A stretch of 6,960 nt of DNA from CALZJC01 sp041574955 (GTDB taxonomy: Bacteria; Acidobacteriota; Thermoanaerobaculia; Multivoradales; JAHEKO01), in NCBI GenBank assembly GCA_041574955.1, contig JBFGNS010000197.1, positions 1-6,960 on the forward strand. The letters are read 5' to 3'. Shown piece after piece: positions 1 through 6,090 of the stretch (position 1 is its first letter; each line of letters opens with the position of its first letter). The notes below the pieces were generated by a model, which had not been told where the DNA came from, did not search any database, and saw only the letters and a list, made by a program, of their open reading frames with translations. Position numbers and translations under genes: made by a program.

Positions 1-393
1 GAGCTGCCACAGCAGGTGGTCGTACAGATCGGGCTCGCGGGTCAGCGTGTTCTCGATCGGCGGCGCTTCGCGGTGCTCGTAGGTCGACGGACCGGTGGAG
101 CCTTCGAGGTAGTCGTTGAAGTAGGCCTCGAAGTCGATGTCGTCCATCGACTCCAGGTGGTCGAGCTCCTCGATCGGGCCGTCGTCGTCGGGCTTGGCCT
201 CGGTTTCGGCTTCGCCCTCGGCCTCGTAGGTCTCGTCGCTCTCCTCCAGCACCGGGTTCTCGACGAGCTCCTGGGTGAGCACGTTCTGCAGCTCCATGCG
301 GGTCATCTGCAGCAGCTTGATCGCCTGCTGCAGCGACGGGGTCATGACCAGCCGCTGGGCCAGTCGGAGCTGGAGCTTCTGTTCGAGTGCCAT
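1..393 (-). CDS. rpoN: RNA polymerase sigma-54 factor RpoN, N-terminal 131 residues (3' end beyond window)
   Basis: Sigma-54 directs core RNA polymerase to -24/-12 promoters that need AAA+ activator proteins. The visible part begins MALEQKLQLRLAQRLVMTPS and continues LQQAIKLLQMTRMELQ (residues 21-36), which is the glutamine- and leucine-rich Region I that binds activator and holds the complex closed; ENPVLEE (46-52) is also typical. Residues 51-98 are strongly acidic, as in Region II, with the family-like stretch FNDYLEG at 92-98. The fragment ends at DHLLWQL (125-131), the start of the core-binding part; the DNA-binding domain and RpoN box lie outside the window. The ATG at 391-393 is chosen because Region I begins almost at the N-terminus in this family. 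It follows lptB by 112 bases, the same neighbour as in many Gram-negative genomes. Identity is secure; completeness cannot be judged. Confidence 0.95.
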   Translation of the reverse strand, partial: MALEQKLQLRLAQRLVMTPSLQQAIKLLQMTRMELQNVLTQELVENPVLEESDETYEAEGEAETEAKPDDDGPIEELDHLESMDDIDFEAYFNDYLEGSTGPSTYEHREAPPIENTLTREPDLYDHLLWQL

Positions 394-397
394 GGTC

Positions 398-419
398 GCG
401 CGCCGTGCGGCGCGCCTCC
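398..419 (-). promoter_or_regulatory. Distant Shine-Dalgarno plus hairpin ahead of rpoN
   Basis: On the minus strand a strong GGAGG (419-415) lies 21 bases before the rpoN ATG, too far for normal spacing. Between them is a perfect 7-bp stem, GCGCGCC (415-409) pairing with GGCGCGC (404-398) across the loop GCAC (408-405). Folding it out leaves only GACC (397-394) between the stem and the ATG, so the hairpin could bring the ribosome-binding site to working distance. The sequence and pairing are seen directly; the bypass role is inference. Confidence 0.4.
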
Positions 420-484
420 AGTCTACAGCCTTCGTCGAGCCGCCGGTACCGTTCGCCGGGGGCCGGCGGACCGCGCCGCGCGGG

Positions 485-505
485 CGCCGCCTTGGCGTGG
501 CGGCG
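485..505 (-). other. GC-rich hairpin directly after lptB stop
   Basis: Immediately after the lptB TGA (508-506) the transcript can form a perfect 7-bp stem, CGCCGCC (505-499) with GGCGGCG (491-485), around a 7-base loop (498-492). No T-run follows, so it does not qualify as a standard intrinsic terminator. It might stabilise the 3' end of the lptB message or cause pausing between lptB and rpoN. GC-rich DNA forms such stems easily, so chance is a real alternative. Confidence 0.3.
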
Positions 506-1336
506 TCACAGGCTGAACTCCTCGCCGAGGTAGATCTTGCGCACCTGTGGGTCGCGCGACAGCTCGTCTGGCACGCCACTGCGCAGGATCTCGCCGTTGT
601 TGATGATGTACGCGCGGTCGGTGATCTTGAGCGTCTCGCGCACGTTGTGGTCGGTGATCAGCACCCCGATGCCCATCTCGCGCAGATGCTTGACGATGCG
701 CTGGATGTCCAGCACGGCGATCGGATCGATGCCGGCGAACGGCTCGTCGAGCAGCACGAACACCGGATCCAGCACCAGCGCGCGGGCGATCTCGACCCGC
801 CGCCGCTCGCCGCCCGACAGCATGTAGCCCGGGCTGGTGCGCACCGTCTGCAGCCCGAACTGGCGGATCAGCTGGTCGGCGCGGTTCTCCTGCTCCTTGG
901 CCGGCAGGTCGAGCGTCTCGAAGACCGCACGCAGGTTGTCCTCCACGGACAGCTTGCGGAACACCGACGGCTCCTGGGGCAGGTAGCTGATGCCGCGGCG
1001 TGCCCTGAGGTACATCGGCAGGTCGGTGATCTCCTCGTTGCCCAGGAACACCTCGCCGTCGTCCGGCTCGACCAGGCCGACCACCATGTAGAAGGTGGTC
1101 GTCTTGCCGGCGCCGTTGGGCCCCAGCAGGCCGACGATCTCGCCCGGGTGGACCTCGATCGAGACGCCGTTGACCACCGCCCGGCCGCGATACACCTTGC
1201 GCAGCTTGTGCGCCGACAGCTGTCCCGGAACGCCGCCCGCCTCGGGCGCCGGGGTGCGGGTCTCGGCGGCCTCGCCGCCGTCGCCGTCGCGGCCTTCAGC
1301 CACCGCCGTCGGAGGATGGATCGACTGTCCGTGCAT
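506..1336 (-). CDS. lptB: LPS export ABC transporter ATPase LptB
   Basis: This is the cytoplasmic ATPase that powers the LptB2FG extractor, which moves LPS from the inner membrane onto the LptC-LptA bridge. All ABC motifs are present: Walker A GPNGAGKTT (72-80), Q-loop Q121 in YLPQEPSVF, signature LSGGERRR (173-180), Walker B VFVLLDEPF (192-200), and H-loop H230 in ITDHNVRET. The runs FAGIDPIAV and DHNVRETL and the C-terminal IYLGEEFSL separate LptB from the similar LivF/LivG ATPases. At 276 residues it is longer than the usual roughly 240. The excess is a Gly/Ala/Glu/Pro-rich N-terminal tail of about 36 residues, because homology to LptB begins near residue 37. The start is uncertain: the ATG at 1336 overlaps the upstream gene by 41 bases, while a GTG at 1303 would overlap it by 8 (GTGGCTGA) and give 265 residues. 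Neither has a clear Shine-Dalgarno, so coupling to upstream translation is likely. Confidence 0.96.
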   Translation of the reverse strand: MHGQSIHPPTAVAEGRDGDGGEAAETRTPAPEAGGVPGQLSAHKLRKVYRGRAVVNGVSIEVHPGEIVGLLGPNGAGKTTTFYMVVGLVEPDDGEVFLGNEEITDLPMYLRARRGISYLPQEPSVFRKLSVEDNLRAVFETLDLPAKEQENRADQLIRQFGLQTVRTSPGYMLSGGERRRVEIARALVLDPVFVLLDEPFAGIDPIAVLDIQRIVKHLREMGIGVLITDHNVRETLKITDRAYIINNGEILRSGVPDELSRDPQVRKIYLGEEFSL

Positions 1337-3338
1337 GGTTGGTGGTCGGCGGCGGCGCCGGCGGCTCGCCGGCGGGCGGCTGGTCGCGGCCGGGCTCGCG
1401 GGGATCGCTCAAGATCCGCGTCTGGCCGCTGTCCAGGTCGTAGCGCAGCCGGCGGCCCTGGATCTCGGTGCCGTCGCGGTCACGCATCACCACCGGCTCG
1501 CCGCTGAACACGGCGAAACGGGCGGTCGGCTCGTAGACCGCCTCGGCGCCTCGGATGACGCGGCCGAGGCGGGGGTCCTCCACCACCGCGTCGCCGCGGC
1601 AGACCAGCCGGTCGATACGGTTGTCGGCGGCGAGCAGCAGGTCCATCTCCTTGCAGCGCATGGTGCGGCCCGATTCGTGCGCCCGCACCGTCTCGCTGTA
1701 GTGCAGCTCGCTGGCGCCGCGCAGGTACTCGAGCCTTCCGGCGTTGACCTCGACCGGCGCCCGGGCCTCGGCATCCGCTGGCGGCTTCCACACCGTCTTC
1801 ACCGACCCCTCGGCCACCAGCTTGCCGCCGGCGGTCGTCTCGAGCCGGTCGGCGAGCAGGAAGTTCTCCCCCTGCCAGGCGCGTACCTGACCCTCAAACG
1901 ACACCTGCTCGGGCTGCTCCGTCCACGTCGCCTCTTTCGCCTGGACCCGCACCGGACGCCGGGCGTTGCCGGCCACGGCGAGATCGATGCCGGCCCTCTC
2001 CTGCGCGGCGGCGACGACGCCACCCTCGGCGCGCACCGCTCCGTCGCGCCGCGAGTATACGATCCGCGGCGCCTCCACCTCACCGCTGGCCGAGATCGTG
2101 TGCGCCGGGCTGCCGGTGAGCTCCAGCCGCTCCTCGCCGGCCACCGCCAGTCGCGCGCCGCGCGCCGACAGCCCGTCCTCCTGGTAGCTGACCGAGCCGT
2201 CGAGCACCAGCCGCTCGAGGTCGCCGCCGGCGGTGAATCGAGCGCTCAGCGAGTCGCCGCACAGCCGGCGCAGCGGGCGCCCGTCGGGCCGCGCCAGCGA
2301 CTCTTCGAGGGTGGCGGCCGCCAGGGTGTCGACCCGCTCGACGGCGCCCGCCGACAGCTCGGCCACCAGCACCGACGAACGCACCGTGCGCCGCAGGCCG
2401 CTGCCGTCGTCGAGCACCAGCACCGCCGGCGCCGCCACCGAGCCCTCGAGCTCGACCCGCCGCGCCTCGCGCCCACCGGGCCCGTACTCGACCGCCAGCT
2501 TGCGCGAGCTGAACTCAGCCAGCGAGCGCCGCGCGCTCGAGCTGCCCTGCTCGAGGCTGCCGCGCACCTGCCAGTTGCAGTGCACGAACCGGACACCGCC
2601 CCCCTCCTCCAGCTCGGCGCTCAGCCGCCGGCAGCGCACCACGTCGCCGCCGCGCCGCAGCTCCACTGCACCCTCGGCGCGCAGCCGGCCCTCGCCGCGG
2701 TTGAACGCCACACGCGCCGCCCGCAGGCTGACCGCCGGCTCGACGCCCGGCCGTGACAGCACCGAGACCGCGCCGGCCAGGATCACGTGGCGGCGGTGCA
2801 GGTTCAGCCGCACCGCCGTCGCCGTGCCGGCGAAGCCGCCGGGCAGCTCGAACTCCGACGGCGTGGTGGTGCTCACCAGCACCCGCCCCCGGTTGCGCAG
2901 GTCGTAACCCTCACCGCGCAGCCTGAGCCCGTCGGGTCCGCTCAGCTCGACCGCGCCACGCAGCCGCGCGTTGCGGCTGTCGAGCTCGTAGGTGGCGGCC
3001 TGGCTCACCACCTCGTAGTGGTCCTCGCCGTCGCGATCCATCGACAGCCGCACCTGCTCCAGCCCGTACCGGTTCTCGCGGTCGGAGCTCATGCGGGCGG
3101 CCTCGATCGAGAACAGCGTCCTGCCGTCCTCGGTGACCTCGTACTCGAAGCCTTCGCCGGTGATCACCAGGTCGGCCTCGCCGTCGGCCACCGGCTGCTC
3201 GCCGGCGCGCGGCGGCTCCTCGGGCGGCCGCTGGCGCTCGAGGTAGAGGCGCGCCACCCACGCCGCGGTCAGCACCAGCAGCGCCAGGAACACCCAGCGC
3301 GCCACGGCCAGCGGTCGATGGATTCGGCCCCTGGCCAT
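1296..3338 (-). CDS. lptC: LptC-LptA fusion, membrane-anchored periplasmic LPS bridge protein (680 aa)
   Basis: A likely periplasmic conduit for LPS between the LptB2FG extractor and the outer-membrane LptDE. After a basic start comes one membrane segment, about residues 13-33 (ARWVFLALLVLTAAWVARLYL), with no lipobox or clear cleavage site, so it should be an N-terminal anchor as in LptC. Residues about 55-200 resemble the LptC domain (GEGFEYEVTEDGRTLFSIEA at 61-80). The rest is rich in short beta-strand units of the type 'LxGxVxxxxxxGxxxxxxxLxxxL', for example near 220, 378, 406, 436, 480 and 507. The C-terminal stretch, about 528-645, is clearly OstA/LptA-like (LVCRGDAVVEDP, FSGEPVVMRDRDGTEIQGRR). 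Separate LptC and LptA are each about 190 residues, so this is much longer than a simple fusion. It sits where lptC and lptA normally lie, 9 bases after recJ and overlapping lptB. A Pro-rich tail (650-665) ends it. The LptC identity is firm; the number of LptA modules is inferred. Confidence 0.85.
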   Translation of the reverse strand: MARGRIHRPLAVARWVFLALLVLTAAWVARLYLERQRPPEEPPRAGEQPVADGEADLVITGEGFEYEVTEDGRTLFSIEAARMSSDRENRYGLEQVRLSMDRDGEDHYEVVSQAATYELDSRNARLRGAVELSGPDGLRLRGEGYDLRNRGRVLVSTTTPSEFELPGGFAGTATAVRLNLHRRHVILAGAVSVLSRPGVEPAVSLRAARVAFNRGEGRLRAEGAVELRRGGDVVRCRRLSAELEEGGGVRFVHCNWQVRGSLEQGSSSARRSLAEFSSRKLAVEYGPGGREARRVELEGSVAAPAVLVLDDGSGLRRTVRSSVLVAELSAGAVERVDTLAAATLEESLARPDGRPLRRLCGDSLSARFTAGGDLERLVLDGSVSYQEDGLSARGARLAVAGEERLELTGSPAHTISASGEVEAPRIVYSRRDGAVRAEGGVVAAAQERAGIDLAVAGNARRPVRVQAKEATWTEQPEQVSFEGQVRAWQGENFLLADRLETTAGGKLVAEGSVKTVWKPPADAEARAPVEVNAGRLEYLRGASELHYSETVRAHESGRTMRCKEMDLLLAADNRIDRLVCRGDAVVEDPRLGRVIRGAEAVYEPTARFAVFSGEPVVMRDRDGTEIQGRRLRYDLDSGQTRILSDPREPGRDQPPAGEPPAPPPTTNHARTVDPSSDGGG

Positions 3339-3347
3339 GGCTCGATT

Positions 3348-5051
3348 CTACGCGCGCGTCCGCTCCAGCGGTCGCACGTCGGTGATGCGCAGCGCGGGCC
3401 GGTTGCGGTAGCGGTCGCGTATCGGCACGCCGAGCACCTCGAACGGCTCGCGGAACGGCTCCGCCCGCTCCGCCCACGACCAGCCGAGGAGCGACAGCTC
3501 GCCGCCCTGCGGATCGACGGCCTCGAGCGACAGGTGGCCGCGCCCGAACTCCCGCGGCGGGGCGCACAGCCGCAACGGGCCGCTGCGCACCACCGGCTCG
3601 GGGTTGCCGACGCCGAACGGCCCCAGCCGGCGCAGCTCGGCGAGCAGCGCGGGCGTCAGACCGCCCGCCGCCGGCAGCTCGAACTCGTACTCGCGAGTCG
3701 GTCGCAGCAGCTCGGCCGGCCAGGCGGCAGCCGCTTCGTGCCAGTCGTCACGCAGCTGCTCGAGCTGCTCGCTGCCGGCGGTGAGACCGACCGCCTGGGC
3801 GTGGCCGCCGAAGCGCAGCAGGCGATCGCGCCACGGCTCCAGGAAGTCGAACAGGTGGATGCCGGGCACGCTGCGCCCGGAGCCGCTGGCGGTGTCGCCC
3901 TCGACGCTCAGCAGAACCGTCGGGCGGTGGAACTGGCGCGCCAGCCGGCCGGCCGCGATACCCACCACGCCGCGGTGCCAGCCGTCGCTCCATCCCACCA
4001 GGATCGGCGGCAGCTCGGCGAGGTCGGCGAACCGCTCGGCCGCCTCCTCCTCGACCTCCCGCTGCGCCTCCCGCCGCCGCCGGTTGCGCTCCTCGAGCAG
4101 GTCGGCCAGCTCGGCGGCGCGGCTGGCGTCGCGGGTCAGCAGCAGCTCGAGCGCCGCCTGCGCGCCGCCCATGCGGCCGGCGGCGTTGAGTCGCGGGCCG
4201 ATCCGGAAGCCGATGTCGGCGGCGCTCACCGGCGAGCCGACCCGCGCCCGCGACATCAGCGCGCGCAGGCCGCGCGACGGGGTGTCGGGCAGGGCCGCCA
4301 GCCCGAGCGCCGCGATCACCCGGTTCTCGCCTCTCAGCGGCACCATGTCGGCTACCGTGCCCAGGCACGCCACCCGCAGAAGCGCCTCGACGCTCACCGG
4401 CCGCCCGCACCTCTCGGCCACCGCCAGCGCCAGCTTGAGGGCGATGCCGGCCGCCGCCAGGTCCTCGGTGGCGGCGCCGCCCGACCGCCTTCGGGGGTTG
4501 ATCTCGATCGCCGCCGGCGGCAGCGGCCGGCTCGACAGGTGGTGGTCGGTGACGATCAGGCCGAGACCGGCGTCGAGCGCGGCGGCGGCCGCCTCGTACG
4601 AGCTGCTGCCGCAGTCGGCGGTCAGAACGAGCGAGCAGCCGGCCTCGCGCGCCTGCTCGACGTGCACCGTCTGGAAGCCGTACCCCTCCTTCATGCGGTG
4701 CGGCAGGATCGGCTCGACCCGCGCCCCGCAGGCCCGCAGCACCGCCGTCAGCAGCGCCGTGGCGCTCACCCCGTCGACGTCGTAGTCGCCGACCAGCGCC
4801 ACCGTCTCACCGGCGGCGGCGGCCGCCGCCAGCCGCTCCGCCGCCTCGGCCACGCCGGGCAGGGCGTCGGGCTGCGAGAGCTGCCCCAGATCGGGGGCCA
4901 GGAACGCCTCGGCCTCGGCCGCGTCGCCCACCCCGCGACGCGCCAGGCAGGCCGCCTGCCACGGCGGGTAGCCGGCGGCCTCGAGCGCCGCCGCGGCGGG
5001 CGGCAGCGAGGCCTCGAGCCAGGCGGCCGTGGGAGCCGTGGGCGAGCTCAT
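3348..5051 (-). CDS. recJ: Single-stranded-DNA-specific 5'-3' exonuclease RecJ
   Basis: RecJ degrades single-stranded DNA 5' to 3' in RecFOR recombination, mismatch repair and base-excision repair. All DHH-superfamily landmarks are visible: motif I GDYDVDG (88-94), motif II with D146 (LTADCGSSS), motif III TDHH (168-171), motif IV GTVADMVPL (231-239), and GPRLNAAGR (285-293). The DHHA1 part has GWHRGVVGIAAGRLA (357-371), GSGRSVPG (390-397) and FGGHAQAVGLT (414-424). The OB-fold region carries GPFGVGNPEP (477-486). Length, 567 residues, is normal (E. coli 577). A helical, charged segment near 305-345 (EERNRRRREAQREVEEE) is the usual linker. The only reasonable start is the ATG at 5051; it lacks a Shine-Dalgarno and lies 31 bases after accA, so it is probably translated from the accA message. 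An alanine-rich run (75-80) comes from a GCC-type repeat. It ends with TAG just 9 bases before the LptC-LptA gene. Confidence 0.96.
   Translation of the reverse strand: MSSPTAPTAAWLEASLPPAAAALEAAGYPPWQAACLARRGVGDAAEAEAFLAPDLGQLSQPDALPGVAEAAERLAAAAAAGETVALVGDYDVDGVSATALLTAVLRACGARVEPILPHRMKEGYGFQTVHVEQAREAGCSLVLTADCGSSSYEAAAAALDAGLGLIVTDHHLSSRPLPPAAIEINPRRRSGGAATEDLAAAGIALKLALAVAERCGRPVSVEALLRVACLGTVADMVPLRGENRVIAALGLAALPDTPSRGLRALMSRARVGSPVSAADIGFRIGPRLNAAGRMGGAQAALELLLTRDASRAAELADLLEERNRRRREAQREVEEEAAERFADLAELPPILVGWSDGWHRGVVGIAAGRLARQFHRPTVLLSVEGDTASGSGRSVPGIHLFDFLEPWRDRLLRFGGHAQAVGLTAGSEQLEQLRDDWHEAAAAWPAELLRPTREYEFELPAAGGLTPALLAELRRLGPFGVGNPEPVVRSGPLRLCAPPREFGRGHLSLEAVDPQGGELSLLGWSWAERAEPFREPFEVLGVPIRDRYRNRPALRITDVRPLERTRA
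4815..4830. repeat. 16-bp GC palindrome inside recJ
   Basis: A perfect palindrome (GGCGGCGGCCGCCGCC) inside recJ, in the part encoding its alanine-rich stretch. It is explained by GCC alanine codons and shows that long GC-only palindromes arise readily in this DNA. No function is proposed. Confidence 0.35.
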
Positions 5052-5062
5052 CGCCGGTGCCG

Positions 5063-5084
5063 GACGCGCGGCGCGCCGCGCGTC
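5063..5084. repeat. Perfect 22-bp palindrome between accA and recJ
   Basis: Positions 5063-5084 read identically on both strands: GACGCGCGGCG joined to its own reverse complement, centred between 5073 and 5074. It overlaps the accA stop codon (5085-5083) and fills most of the 31-base gap before the recJ ATG. In RNA it could form a stem of 9 bp with a 4-base loop. There is no T-tract after it, so it is not a standard terminator. It may act as a stability or pausing hairpin, a binding site for a dimeric protein, or be chance in CpG-rich DNA. It leaves only 11 unpaired bases before the recJ start. Confidence 0.4.
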
Positions 5085-6036
5085 AGCCCTCGAGAAACCG
5101 TCCCAGCTCCCGGAAGCGGCGCTGCCGCTGGCCGACCAGCTCGTCGGCGTCCATCGCCGCCAGCTCCTCGAGATGGGTCGCGATGCGGCTGCCCACCATC
5201 CGGCAGGCGGCCTCCGGGTCGGCGTGGGCGCCCCCCTCGGGCTCCTCGATCACCTCGTCGATGACCCCCAGCTCGAGCAGATCGGCGGCGGAGATCTTCA
5301 TCGCCTCGGCGGCCTCCTGCTTCTTCTGCTGGTCCTTCCACAGGATGGCGGCGCAGCCCTCGGGCGAGATCACCGAGTAGATGGCGTAGCGCAGCATCAG
5401 CACCCGGTTGCCGATGCCCAGCGCCAGCGCACCGCCGCTGCCGCCCTCGCCGGTGACCACGACCAGGATCGGCACGCGCAGCGAGGCCATCGCCAGCAGG
5501 TTGTGAGCGATCGCCTCGGCCTGGCCGCGCTCCTCGGCGCCCACCCCGGGGTAGGCGCCGGGGGTGTCGATGAAGGTCACCAGCGGCAGGGCGAACCGCT
5601 CCGCCAGCCGCATCACCCTGAGCGCCTTGCGGTAGCCCTCGGGCCGCGGCTGTCCGAAGTTGCGCCGGATGCGCTCCTTGGTGCTGCGTCCCTTCTGGTG
5701 GCCGATGACCGCGATCGAGCGCTCGTTGAAGCGCGCCAGCCCGGAGACTATCGCCGGGTCATCAGCGAACGCCCGGTCGCCGTGCAGCTCCAGCCAGTCG
5801 GTCGTCAGGTGCTCGATGTAGTCGAGGGTGTGGGGCCGCTCCGAGTGGCGGGCGACGAGCGTCGTCTGCCAGCGGTCGAGCTTGGCGTAGACCTCGCGCG
5901 TGGCCTTGGCCAGCTCCTTGCGCAGGCGCGCGATCTCGCGCTCGCGACCGCTGCCGGCCGGGAAGCTCTCCAGCTCCTCGATCCGCCGCCGCAGGTCGAC
6001 CAGCGGGGCCTCGAACGGCACTTCGGGGGCGATCAT
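5083..6036 (-). CDS. accA: Acetyl-CoA carboxylase carboxyltransferase subunit alpha AccA
   Basis: With AccD, AccA transfers the carboxyl group from carboxybiotin on AccB to acetyl-CoA, giving malonyl-CoA for fatty-acid synthesis in the cytoplasm. Counting from the ATG at 6036 it has 317 residues (E. coli 319). A helical N-terminal region (about 12-56) is followed by the crotonase-fold core with GHQKG (112-116), FIDTPGAYPGVGAEERGQ (155-172), the oxyanion-type glycine loop GEGGSGGALA (196-205) and SVISPEGCAAILWK (221-234). These match AccA almost word for word. The ATG is preferred because the residues before LVDLRRRI then align in number with E. coli AccA before IAELEAKI. A GTG at 6048 would add four residues (MPEP) and cannot be excluded. 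priA ends 54 bases upstream. AccD is not in the window. The stop codon falls inside the 22-bp palindrome. Confidence 0.97.
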   Translation of the reverse strand: MIAPEVPFEAPLVDLRRRIEELESFPAGSGREREIARLRKELAKATREVYAKLDRWQTTLVARHSERPHTLDYIEHLTTDWLELHGDRAFADDPAIVSGLARFNERSIAVIGHQKGRSTKERIRRNFGQPRPEGYRKALRVMRLAERFALPLVTFIDTPGAYPGVGAEERGQAEAIAHNLLAMASLRVPILVVVTGEGGSGGALALGIGNRVLMLRYAIYSVISPEGCAAILWKDQQKKQEAAEAMKISAADLLELGVIDEVIEEPEGGAHADPEAACRMVGSRIATHLEELAAMDADELVGQRQRRFRELGRFLEG

Positions 6037-6046
6037 GGGTTCCGGC

Positions 6047-6076
6047 ACCGTAGCAAAGGGTCTTCGAGAGCGTCAA
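6047..6076 (-). promoter_or_regulatory. Possible sigma-70-type promoter before accA
   Basis: In the priA-accA gap the minus strand carries TTGACG (6076-6071; 5 of 6 matches to the -35 consensus), an 18-base spacer, and TACGGT (6052-6047), which keeps the three most conserved -10 bases. It is preceded by TGC, an extended -10 signature. Transcription would start near the A at 6040, giving an almost leaderless accA ATG at 6036 and excluding the GTG start. It could drive accA-recJ-lptC/A-lptB(-rpoN) apart from priA. This is pattern matching against the E. coli consensus only. Confidence 0.3.
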
Positions 6077-6090
6077 TCACGAGCGGCCCA

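Noticed and set aside
420..425. TAGACT on the minus strand as a -10 box for rpoN
   Set aside because: No -35-like hexamer at the right distance, and the predicted start would fall in the GGAGG, cutting off the only good ribosome-binding site.
275..1507. 410-codon plus-strand open frame
   Set aside because: Antisense to lptB and the start of rpoN, with shadow composition and no motif.
1095..2756. 553-codon plus-strand open frame
   Set aside because: Antisense to lptC/A and lptB, with the low-complexity composition of a GC-driven shadow frame and no recognisable motif.
4811..4830. Tandem CGG/GCC triplets as a microsatellite
   Set aside because: Only a few units, in frame within recJ and explained by alanine codons.
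2787..5264. 825-codon open frame on the plus strand
   Set aside because: It lies antisense to recJ and most of lptC/A, is rich in Arg, Gln, His and Ala, and resembles no family. Long antisense frames are expected where third positions are almost all G or C.
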